From the NCBI GenBank assembly GCA_034435675.1, contig DAOTWP010000319.1, positions 1-8,490 of the forward strand: 8,490 bases of DNA, given 5' to 3'. The notes under the pieces are model-generated. The model had not been told where the DNA came from. It did not search any database and saw nothing but the letters and a program-made list of their open reading frames with translations. The first letter of the stretch is position 1. The number at the start of each line of letters is the position of its first letter. The position numbers and the translations under genes are program-made. The stretch is from DAOTWP01 sp034435675. GTDB taxonomy: Bacteria > Chloroflexota > Anaerolineae > Aggregatilineales > Phototrophicaceae. Positions 1 to 6,311 of this stretch are shown here, piece after piece.

Positions 1-434
1 TCACTGTCTGGCAGGTAGAGCGACATCCGCGCTCCATCCGGGTTGGTCAGCCCAATGACACCGACCGTGACCCCGCCGACCGCGCGAATCGCTGCTGCTG
101 GTAGCCCGATATCCAGGTTGGCGCACAACAACGGAAAATTCAGACGCCCCGCCCAGGAACGCAGATGATCCACACCCCAATCAAACTCGTGATTTCCCGC
201 TGCTGCCAGATCAATCCCCAGTTCATTGCATGCCGCAAAGCCAATATCGCTGCCGGCGAGCGCACTGACGAGTCCCTGTGCGAAATCTCCGACATCAATC
301 CATAGGGTTGGCTGTTCGTTCCGCAAGCGTTCCACAGTCTGCCGCAGCCCAACCCCGCCGGGCAGGTGCCCATAACTTGTGGGCAGTGGATCAAGCGATG
401 CCGCGAAGTCATTGGTGGTGACAATCCGAAGCAT
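1..434 (-). CDS. 5'-nucleotidase / metallophosphoesterase, N-terminal part (cut by window edge)
   Basis: Reading the minus strand from the ATG at 434-432 gives 144 codons without a stop, open at the left edge. The translation carries the landmarks of the UshA/YfkN 5'-nucleotidase family: TND at residues 7-9, a PLPTSYG segment, the metal-site motif WIDVGDFAQG, the strongly diagnostic GNHEFDWG, and CANL. These enzymes remove phosphate from nucleotides using a two-metal site. No signal peptide is visible (it starts MLRIVTTND), so it is probably cytoplasmic, unlike periplasmic UshA. The family's TNDxHG motif reads TNDFAAS here, so the usual metal-binding His is replaced by Ala. Translation is probably coupled to the peptidase gene before it: GGAG overlaps that gene's stop region and lies 9 nt from this ATG. 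The C-terminal substrate-binding domain is outside the window. Family assignment is firm; the substrate is unknown. Confidence 0.88.
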   Translation of the reverse strand, partial: MLRIVTTNDFAASLDPLPTSYGHLPGGVGLRQTVERLRNEQPTLWIDVGDFAQGLVSALAGSDIGFAACNELGIDLAAAGNHEFDWGVDHLRSWAGRLNFPLLCANLDIGLPAAAIRAVGGVTVGVIGLTNPDGARMSLYLPDS

Positions 435-440
435 AAGGGA

Positions 441-1454
441 TTACTCCACTGCCGGTTCAATCAAAGCAACACGGTGTGTTTCGCTGTCTATTGCTGCCTT
501 GCAGCCAACCGGCAGCGTTAGCTGGGGGTGCGAATGGCTGAAATCCATGTCGGTGATGATGGGAAAGCTGTAGCCCTGTGTGCGTTCCAGAATTACGTCG
601 CGCAGCGCCTGCTTCTGTACGTCACTGTACCCATAAGGACGCCCGACAAGCATGCCCCGGAGCTGCCCCAGAATGCCCATGTTTTCATAATCCATCAGCA
701 TACTGTCATAACGTGCTGGAGTCAGAAACGGCGCTTCTTCGCCAGACTCAAGGAAAAAAATGGCATCCTGCCAGTCAGGCCAGTAGGGCGTGCCGCGCAG
801 ATGGTCCAAAGACCAGAAGCTGCCGCCAAGTAGCGTGCCCTGCGCTTTGCCAGGCTTCAACCACGTCCAGCCGGGTGATGGCTGCATGATACGCGGGCGG
901 GTAAGATCGAGCTTCTGACTCCAATCGAGGAATTCATCGGTCCACCAGGGCGATTCCTTCAGTTCAAGGTCCGGCTGTGGGTTCGCAATCACTGCCTGCA
1001 TATAGTGTGCCGTGTAATCGTACATCTGTGGATACTCGGCGAAGTCGGGCAGCAAAGCGGGACCATTAAACGTGACTAACCCGGTTTTGGTATAAAGGGC
1101 GATATTCAGCACCGTGATGTCAGAATAGCCCATGAAGATTTTCGGATTTTGGCGAATCAGCTCGTAATCCAGATAGGGCAGCAGCTGGCAGGAATGGTCG
1201 CCCCCGATAGTCGCCAGAATCATCTTCACTTCAGGATCGGCAAAGAGCTGGTTGATGTCCGCCGCGCGGTGTTCTGGCGTATCGGAAACATGCTCCCGGA
1301 CATTCAGCGCATGTGGAGCAATCGTTGCGCGGTAGCCCAGGGCAGCAATTTGGCGCAGACCGAGTTCAACACGGTGGGGAAACAAACCTGCACCGCCCCA
1401 CGATGGGCTGACGATTCCAATAGTGTCACCCGGTTCAAGCCGTTGTGCTTTCAC
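441..1454 (-). CDS. S66 family serine peptidase, MccF-like LD-carboxypeptidase
   Basis: This is a 337-residue protein of the S66 family, which includes LD-carboxypeptidase LdcA (murein recycling) and MccF (cleaves the amide between aminoacyl and nucleotide parts of microcin C). With numbering from the GTG start, the nucleophile Ser111 lies in GYSDIT, Glu236 in FLESGEE, and His307 in FSHSHP just before LTLPVG. The Ser-Glu distance of about 125 residues and the segments GGSFWSLDHLRGTPYWP and SPWWTDE favour the MccF branch over classical LdcA. No signal peptide is present, so it is cytoplasmic. I prefer the GTG at 1454-1452: AAGGA lies 7 nt upstream and homology (KAQRLEPGDTIGIVSPS) starts immediately after. 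An ATG at 1499 would add 15 unlikely residues and overlap the permease gene. It sits 16 nt after a nucleoside-type permease and 6 nt before a nucleotidase, which hints at a nucleoside-linked substrate (inference). Confidence 0.9.
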   Translation of the reverse strand: MKAQRLEPGDTIGIVSPSWGGAGLFPHRVELGLRQIAALGYRATIAPHALNVREHVSDTPEHRAADINQLFADPEVKMILATIGGDHSCQLLPYLDYELIRQNPKIFMGYSDITVLNIALYTKTGLVTFNGPALLPDFAEYPQMYDYTAHYMQAVIANPQPDLELKESPWWTDEFLDWSQKLDLTRPRIMQPSPGWTWLKPGKAQGTLLGGSFWSLDHLRGTPYWPDWQDAIFFLESGEEAPFLTPARYDSMLMDYENMGILGQLRGMLVGRPYGYSDVQKQALRDVILERTQGYSFPIITDMDFSHSHPQLTLPVGCKAAIDSETHRVALIEPAVE

Positions 1455-1461
1455 TATGATT

Positions 1462-1468
1462 TCCTTCC
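1462..1468 (-). promoter_or_regulatory. Ribosome binding site deciding the GTG start of the S66 peptidase
   Basis: On the minus strand the bases read GGAAGGA, followed by a 7-nt spacer and GTG at 1454. The in-frame ATG at 1499 has no comparable purine-rich site at the right distance, so the GTG is the better start. Confidence 0.6.
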
Positions 1469-1470
1469 AT

Positions 1471-2409
1471 TCAGGATGATCGGCTGGATTGGCGATCAAG
1501 CTGCGCTCTCAGGGTGTGCAGTGAACCGTTCATGCGCATAACAAGCATTACGACCAGCAGCCCCACAAACGGTGTTACCTGCGTAAGCTGTGATGGAAAG
1601 CCTTCAGCTTGCAGCGCAAAGCCGAACGTTTCAAGCACGGCGTAGCCAAAACAGAGACTTGCCAGCGCCCAGATACGCGGTCCCACCACAAACAGAATCG
1701 CTAGAATCACAAAACCACGTCCTGAGGTCATGTTTTCGGTGAACAACGCGACATCGCCCAGCGCAAGCTGAACCCCGCCAAGTCCCATGAAAGCCCCGCC
1801 GACAATCAAGGTGGTGATTTGAATCAGCTTGGGACGACGGTGAATGGCTTCCGCAATCTCAGCGCGCTGCCCTACGACACGCAGGGTAAGTCCCGCTCGT
1901 GTGGAGCGCAGCCACCATGATGTGAGCGGGTATAGAATCCAGATCAGATAGGTGAGTACGGATTGACCGCTGATCACCTGCCCCAGCCAGGGCAGTGACT
2001 GAAGCAGTGGCAGATGCAGGCGCACCAATGGGTCAATTGAGGGTGATTGATAACCACCGCGCACGCCAAAAAATATTTGCAGAGCGACCGCCGTCGCGCC
2101 TACGGCAAATACGTTCAGAGCAATACCAACCAGAATCATGTCGCTGCGATAAGTAACGACCAGAATCCCAAAAACCGCCCCAAGTGCCGCCCCTGCTGCT
2201 GCTCCACCCAGGCTGCCGAGCCAACTGCTGGCTGCCCAACTGCTGGCTGCCACGCCGGCAAAGGCACCTACCAGCATGGTGCCTTCCAGCCCAACATGCA
2301 CAATGCCAGCGCGAAAGCAAAGATACCCGCCCAGCGCGACCCACAGAAGTGAGGATGCGGCTTGCAGTGTCCGCAGCCAGACCGCTTCAGACAGCAGGAT
2401 TTCGCTCAT
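1471..2409 (-). CDS. ABC transporter permease, YufQ-type (BPD_transp_2)
   Basis: A 312-residue, very hydrophobic membrane protein of the BPD_transp_2 family, the second permease of Bmp-type nucleoside importers. Its N-terminus has the conserved FRAGIVHVGLEGTML motif (family consensus RAGvvNiGlEGmML, with His for the usual Asn), followed by Ala/Gly-rich membrane helices and a typical distal block containing GLGGVQLALG and SGRGFVILAI. The start is the ATG at 2409-2407: GGAGG lies 9 nt upstream and MSEILLSEAVWLRTLQAA aligns with YufQ starts. An upstream in-frame start at 2553 would add 48 residues lying over the previous gene's tail and is rejected. The gene overlaps the preceding permease by 23 nt, which suggests translational coupling. 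An exact 15-bp tandem duplication at 2221-2250 gives the repeated peptide AASSWAASSW between membrane helices. It should pair with the YufP-type subunit to form the import channel; the substrate is inferred only from family. Confidence 0.9.
   Translation of the reverse strand: MSEILLSEAVWLRTLQAASSLLWVALGGYLCFRAGIVHVGLEGTMLVGAFAGVAASSWAASSWLGSLGGAAAGAALGAVFGILVVTYRSDMILVGIALNVFAVGATAVALQIFFGVRGGYQSPSIDPLVRLHLPLLQSLPWLGQVISGQSVLTYLIWILYPLTSWWLRSTRAGLTLRVVGQRAEIAEAIHRRPKLIQITTLIVGGAFMGLGGVQLALGDVALFTENMTSGRGFVILAILFVVGPRIWALASLCFGYAVLETFGFALQAEGFPSQLTQVTPFVGLLVVMLVMRMNGSLHTLRAQLDRQSSRSS
2221..2250. repeat. Perfect 15-bp tandem duplication inside the YufQ-type permease gene
   Basis: The unit CCAACTGCTGGCTGC occurs twice back to back with no mismatch (2221-2235 and 2236-2250). 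The length is a multiple of three, so the frame is kept and the protein gains a second AASSW unit. It looks like a replication slippage event. Confidence 0.9.
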
Positions 2410-3517
2410 CGATAGAGACCTCCAGAACACTTGGCTGTACGGGCATTCGCGGCTCCCGTTCGGCAGCGCTGATCGGCAGCGCTTGCAGCGGTGGCTCCTG
2501 ACGAGGACGGCGTGCATAAGCGACGGAGAAGAGAATTGCCGCCTGAATGACAAGACTCACACTGGAGGTGATCCCCACATGGCGCGCAACATTTGCCAGC
2601 CCGGTGTTTAACGCTGCAAGAAACAACCCGGCAGGCAGCAGCGAGAGAGTGCCGGCATTGCCAAGAATTGCCGCCGTCAAACCATTCCAGGCAGGCGACG
2701 TCGCGCCACCAATCGAACCATCCAGATATTGCCCAAAGACACCCAGAACCTGAATGGCACCTGCCGCGCCGCAGAGTGCTCCTCCGGCGAACAACACCTG
2801 AGCCTGGAACTTTACCGGATGCGTCCCTGAAAAAATGCCGAAGAAGGCGTTCTTGCCATACAGTGTCAGGCGGTGCCCGGCAGCGGTACGGGTCACCCAG
2901 ACATGGTAAATCAGGATCACGATTGGGACTAACAGAACCCCAGCGTGCAGACTGGTGCGTTCCACCAGCAGGGGCAGGCGCTGGTACGCTTCAAGTCGCG
3001 CTGTTGCGAGCGTGAACTGTGCTGGCGCACGTTCAAGCACGTCAGAGAGCAGAAATGTCACCATCCCTTCCGCGAGGTAATTCAGCAGCAGGGTCGCAAC
3101 CGTAACATTCAGGTGCAGCGCGTGCGTAACCACACCAGCCAGTAAACCATACAGCCCACCCGCCAGTGTGCCGACGATGAGGCTTGCAGTCAGTGTAAAG
3201 ACAGGCGCACCATGCAGCAGCGGCGCAACCAGCCCGGCTGCGAACGCGCCGGTGACAACCTGCCCGACCTGACCCAGATTGAAGATCCCTGCGCGAAACG
3301 ATAGGCTCGCTGCCAAGCCCGTCAGGATAATCGGTGTGGCGACTGCCAGTGTCGCGCCAACTGCAAAGGGCGATCCGATAAATCCATCCCAGAAGCGCTG
3401 TACGGTTTCCGGCAGCGCCTCGAATCCGGCGATCAATACTACCAGCAGCAAAGCGACAAGGCAGCCGGCTAAAGCCGGGATTATGTACGCTGCCGCAGCC
3501 CGGATGCCCTGTTTCAT
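2387..3517 (-). CDS. ABC transporter permease, YufP-type (BPD_transp_2)
   Basis: A 376-residue integral membrane protein, the first permease of a Bmp-type (nucleoside) ABC importer. It opens with a Lys/Arg-flanked hydrophobic helix (residues 8-31) and then has the family motif FRAGIFNLGQVGQ at 74-86, close to the consensus FRaGlfNIGaeGQ. Further helices follow, including LNVTVATLLLNYLAEG at 136-151 and the Gly/Ala-rich GGALCGAAGAIQ. The ATG at 3517-3515 overlaps the ATPase stop codon as ATGA, and AAGGAG lies 7 nt upstream, so translation is probably coupled. After the last helix there is an unusual Pro/Arg/Glu-rich tail of about 40 residues (336-376). Its final codons overlap the next permease by 23 nt. 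It is expected to form a heterodimeric channel with the YufQ-type protein. Membership of the family is secure; the transported compound is inferred. Confidence 0.9.
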   Translation of the reverse strand: MKQGIRAAAAYIIPALAGCLVALLLVVLIAGFEALPETVQRFWDGFIGSPFAVGATLAVATPIILTGLAASLSFRAGIFNLGQVGQVVTGAFAAGLVAPLLHGAPVFTLTASLIVGTLAGGLYGLLAGVVTHALHLNVTVATLLLNYLAEGMVTFLLSDVLERAPAQFTLATARLEAYQRLPLLVERTSLHAGVLLVPIVILIYHVWVTRTAAGHRLTLYGKNAFFGIFSGTHPVKFQAQVLFAGGALCGAAGAIQVLGVFGQYLDGSIGGATSPAWNGLTAAILGNAGTLSLLPAGLFLAALNTGLANVARHVGITSSVSLVIQAAILFSVAYARRPRQEPPLQALPISAAEREPRMPVQPSVLEVSIDERNPAV

Positions 3518-4977
3518 GAGGCGGCTCCTTCGCTGATTCCACCGAGAAGCTCACCAAGCCGTGAGCGGGTGATTGCTGTTCCGCTTAGCTGTGCGACCAG
3601 CCTGAAAGCATGCAGAACATAAATACTGTCGCAGAGTTGAAGCAGCTCATCCAGGTCGGATGAAATCAGCAGCACGGCACCACCTGCCTGGGCAAAGCCC
3701 AGCAGTCGTGCGCGAATCTGTGTCGCGGCATTGAAGTCTACGCCGCGCGTTGGCTCGTGCGCGACGACTAATCGGGCGCTGCCTGCCAGTTCGCGCGCGA
3801 CCACCATCCGCTGCAAGTTGCCGCCTGAAAGCTCCTGCGCAAGCTGCTCTGGACCCGTCGTCACAATTCGGTTGTCGGCAATCAGGTCCTGTGCGAAAAG
3901 TCTGGTCTTGCTGCGCTGCAGGCGTCCTAAAGCCAGAACAAAGTGTTTAGGGGGTTCGGTTGTCAGAAAGTTGTCATGCAGCGAAGCGGACAGCGCGCAC
4001 CCTTCTTTGCGCACATTCCCAGGGATGGCTTGCAGCCCACGCTGTCGTCGCTGAATGGTCGTGAGACCCTGTAGATTCACCCCTAAGAATTCGGCAGGGC
4101 TAAACGCTGCGTGGGCTTCAATGCCCAGCAGATGCTTCACCAGGTCTTCCTGTCCGTTGCCGGCAATCCCCGCAATTCCGACAATCTGGTGGGTGTGTAC
4201 AACCAGTGGATGCGGCTGATCCAGACATGCACGCAGCACAACCGGCGTATCCGGCTCAGGCTGCGCTGGCGTGCTGCGCGGCTGCAAGGTGCTGTCCGCC
4301 GCGAGTTTGCCCACCATCGCGTGCGCAATGCTGTGGATGTCAAAAGGCGCTTGATCGAACTGCGCAACCGTCTTGCCGTGACGAAGCACAGTAATTGCAG
4401 CACAGTGCGCCACAATTTCAGGCAGCTTGTGCGAAATGTAAACGACAGTATGCCCTTCGTCGAGCAGAAAATGCAGCATGCGAAACAGCCCCGCTGCTTC
4501 CAGAGGCGTCAGCAGCGCTGTGGGTTCATCAAAAATAAGTATTTGTGCTTTCTGAAACAGGACCCTTAAAATCTCAACGCGCTGCTGCATACTGACAGGC
4601 AGCCGGACTGCTTCCGTGTCCAGTTCGACAGGCAGTTGTACCCGCCGCATAAGTGCGTTGATTTCCTGGCGTGCAGAACGAAAGTCAATCCGTCGACGAT
4701 GCAGTGGTTCTGCACCGAAGATGATGTTCTCCAGTACAGTGAGACCGGGCACCAGCGAGAGGTTCTGCCGAACCAGCCCAACAGATTGTGAGACTTCACG
4801 ATATCCATGGTCAGCGTTGAGTTCGCCCGCGATGACGCGCATCAGGGTGCTTTTGCCTGCACCGTTTTCGCCAACGACAGCATGGAGTCGTCCCGAATGA
4901 ACTTCGAGACTGACTCCATCCAACGCCTGCACCCGTCCAAAGCGCTTATAGATGTTCCGACAACGGATTGCAGCCAT
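3514..4977 (-). CDS. ABC transporter ATP-binding protein with two nucleotide-binding domains, YufO-type
   Basis: A 487-residue tandem ATPase powering the importer, of the sugar/nucleoside (RbsA/YufO) class. Domain 1 has Walker A GENGAGKST (36-44), the Q-loop glutamine in LVRQNL (71), Walker B and catalytic Glu in LIFDEPT (151) and the switch His in YISHKL (183). Its signature is degenerate: LPVSMQQRVE instead of LSVGMQQRVE. Domain 2 has the lost Walker A usual for this family (GIAGNGQ, about 270-276), an intact signature LSGGNLQR (383-390) and Walker B VVAHEPTRGVD. The only fully equipped ATP site is therefore domain 1 Walker A facing the domain 2 signature. Domain 1 is also short between Walker A and the Q-loop (about 25 residues fewer than usual). 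It begins 24 nt after the binding-protein gene and ends in an ATGA overlap with the first permease. Confidence 0.95.
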   Translation of the reverse strand: MAAIRCRNIYKRFGRVQALDGVSLEVHSGRLHAVVGENGAGKSTLMRVIAGELNADHGYREVSQSVGLVRQNLSLVPGLTVLENIIFGAEPLHRRRIDFRSARQEINALMRRVQLPVELDTEAVRLPVSMQQRVEILRVLFQKAQILIFDEPTALLTPLEAAGLFRMLHFLLDEGHTVVYISHKLPEIVAHCAAITVLRHGKTVAQFDQAPFDIHSIAHAMVGKLAADSTLQPRSTPAQPEPDTPVVLRACLDQPHPLVVHTHQIVGIAGIAGNGQEDLVKHLLGIEAHAAFSPAEFLGVNLQGLTTIQRRQRGLQAIPGNVRKEGCALSASLHDNFLTTEPPKHFVLALGRLQRSKTRLFAQDLIADNRIVTTGPEQLAQELSGGNLQRMVVARELAGSARLVVAHEPTRGVDFNAATQIRARLLGFAQAGGAVLLISSDLDELLQLCDSIYVLHAFRLVAQLSGTAITRSRLGELLGGISEGAAS

Positions 4978-5001
4978 ACCTTGCGTTCTCTGCTTGTTCG
5001 G

Positions 5002-6021
5002 TTATTCGCCTGGCGTGAGAAGCGGATTCGGTACCGTGATGTAGCCGGCGATGATTCCCCGGTAGACAGGTCCGGCGACGGCGATAACATCGGCACCGAC
5101 GCGGCTCACAAACGGTTCCACAGGTTCATCCAGCGGGATAATCGTATAAATGCCGTCTGCCAACCCCAGCGTTTTTACGGTGCCACCGGCAAATGCGCCG
5201 CTGACGACATCGTTGAACATTGTGAACGAAACAGCAGCCACACTGCCTCCGACCAGCGAGGTGATCGCTTCGCTGTCGGTGATCACGTTTGGCTCAACTT
5301 CCGGTTCCCCTGCGCCAATCACGCGGAAACCGTTTGCTGCTGCTTCGGCATAGACGCTGCGGTTGGAACCTGTTGCCGAATAGATGATGTCTGCACCGCG
5401 TTCGTGCTGCGTGATTGCCAGGGTGAGGGACCGCGCAGGATCGGTGAAGGAGCCTACATAGTCAATCAATACCTCAATATCGGGGTTTACCGCGCGGGCG
5501 CCGTTTTCATAGCCCACACGGAAGCGAGTCAGCGGCGGAATATCCATGCCGAAGACAGCGCCAATCACATTCGTTTCGGTCATTTCGGCAGCCATCATGC
5601 CAAGCACGTACATCACCTGTTCTGGTGCCTGGGCATAGTTCATCACGTTGGGGCGCTCGACCACCGTGTCGAAGATCGCAAACTGCTGATCCGGGAATTC
5701 ATCTGCGACGGTGGTCAGTGCTTCACCGCCCAGGAAACTGCTGATCCCGATCAGCCCATAGCAGCCTTCCTGTGCAAAAGCGCGGATATTGTCGGTGATC
5801 GCGGCAATGTCTGTCGACTCGACCGCATCAATGGTAATACCCAGTGTTTCGCGTGCCTGGTTCAAACCATCCTGCATTTGCCGTTCGAACTCTGCATCAC
5901 CGACAGTTCCTGTATGAACAAAAGCATAGCCACAATCGGCATTCTGCGCCGCTGCGCTCAGCACGGGCACCAGTGACAGCACCAACGTCGCCACCATGAA
6001 CAATCCGAACTTTTTCAACAT
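5002..6021 (-). CDS. Bmp/PnrA-family solute-binding protein of an ABC importer
   Basis: A 339-residue exported binding protein and first gene of the operon. Residues 1-25 form a signal peptide (Lys-Lys, then a hydrophobic core, then LSAAA before QN), predicted to be cut by signal peptidase I. There is no lipobox; Cys30 is in NADC. Family features follow in order: GTVGDAEFERQMQDGL, LIGISSF, EFPDQQFAIFD, PNVMNYAQAPEQVMYVLG, a RFRVGYENGARAVNP segment and the hinge-proximal GADIIYSATG. These match the PnrA/BmpA family of nucleoside-binding proteins. The usual GVDxDQ segment reads GAGEPE, so the ligand may not be an ordinary purine nucleoside. Cys30 and Cys87 are the only cysteines and could form a disulphide. 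The ATG at 6021 has AGGGAG 8 nt upstream. Transcription presumably starts in the spacer shared with the divergent RpiR gene. Confidence 0.92.
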   Translation of the reverse strand: MLKKFGLFMVATLVLSLVPVLSAAAQNADCGYAFVHTGTVGDAEFERQMQDGLNQARETLGITIDAVESTDIAAITDNIRAFAQEGCYGLIGISSFLGGEALTTVADEFPDQQFAIFDTVVERPNVMNYAQAPEQVMYVLGMMAAEMTETNVIGAVFGMDIPPLTRFRVGYENGARAVNPDIEVLIDYVGSFTDPARSLTLAITQHERGADIIYSATGSNRSVYAEAAANGFRVIGAGEPEVEPNVITDSEAITSLVGGSVAAVSFTMFNDVVSGAFAGGTVKTLGLADGIYTIIPLDEPVEPFVSRVGADVIAVAGPVYRGIIAGYITVPNPLLTPGE

Positions 6022-6311
6022 TATGCAGTCTCCCTAGTTCTGCGCCTGACGAATATTCTGAAGCCGACAAGATGGTAGTAAAATAATTTCAATGTTGATG
6101 CCACTTTGGGTTAAAATTTATTTAAGGTTCTGTGCAGCTTTATCTCCGTGCCAGGATCGCGCAGTGCAGCCCCAGGCGATTACAGTACAATGGCAGGGGT
6201 TAATGGTTATGCCACATTGCCGGGTGCCCGACGATCCGCCGAATCAAGGGCTGCGCACTTCATTTCAACAACTGGACAACCTTTGCTGCACCTATAGCGG
6301 TAGGAGGATCT
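6022..6311. promoter_or_regulatory. Divergent intergenic region between the transporter operon and the RpiR gene
   Basis: These 290 nt must hold both divergent promoters. An AT-rich core at 6078-6125 contains two imperfect palindromes. GTAAAATAATTTCA (6078-6091) has symmetric AAA-TA-TTT. TTAAAATTTATTTAA (6111-6125) is TTAAA-N5-TTTAA. Their centres are about 33 bp apart, three helical turns. They are plausible operators for the adjacent RpiR protein (inference). An 8-bp palindrome GAATATTC lies at 6051-6058. I could not identify a convincing -35/-10 pair on either strand; TTGAAA on the minus strand (6092-6087) and TACAAT on the plus strand (6186-6191) are isolated matches. No convincing gene is present here. 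Confidence 0.45.

Noticed and set aside
140..460. Minus-strand open frame of 106 codons at the left end
   Set aside because: It is a shifted-frame shadow of the 5'-nucleotidase, whose true frame (start at 434) contains GNHEFDWG and runs off the window.
2410..2553. 48-residue upstream extension of the YufQ-type permease
   Set aside because: It is Cys/Arg-rich, lies over the tail of the previous permease and lacks homology; the ATG at 2409 has GGAGG at a proper distance.
4807..5976. Long plus-strand open frame (389 codons) antisense to the binding-protein gene
   Set aside because: It mirrors the codon structure of the well-supported Bmp gene, is rich in Cys/His/Arg with no recognisable domain, and has no ribosome binding site of note.
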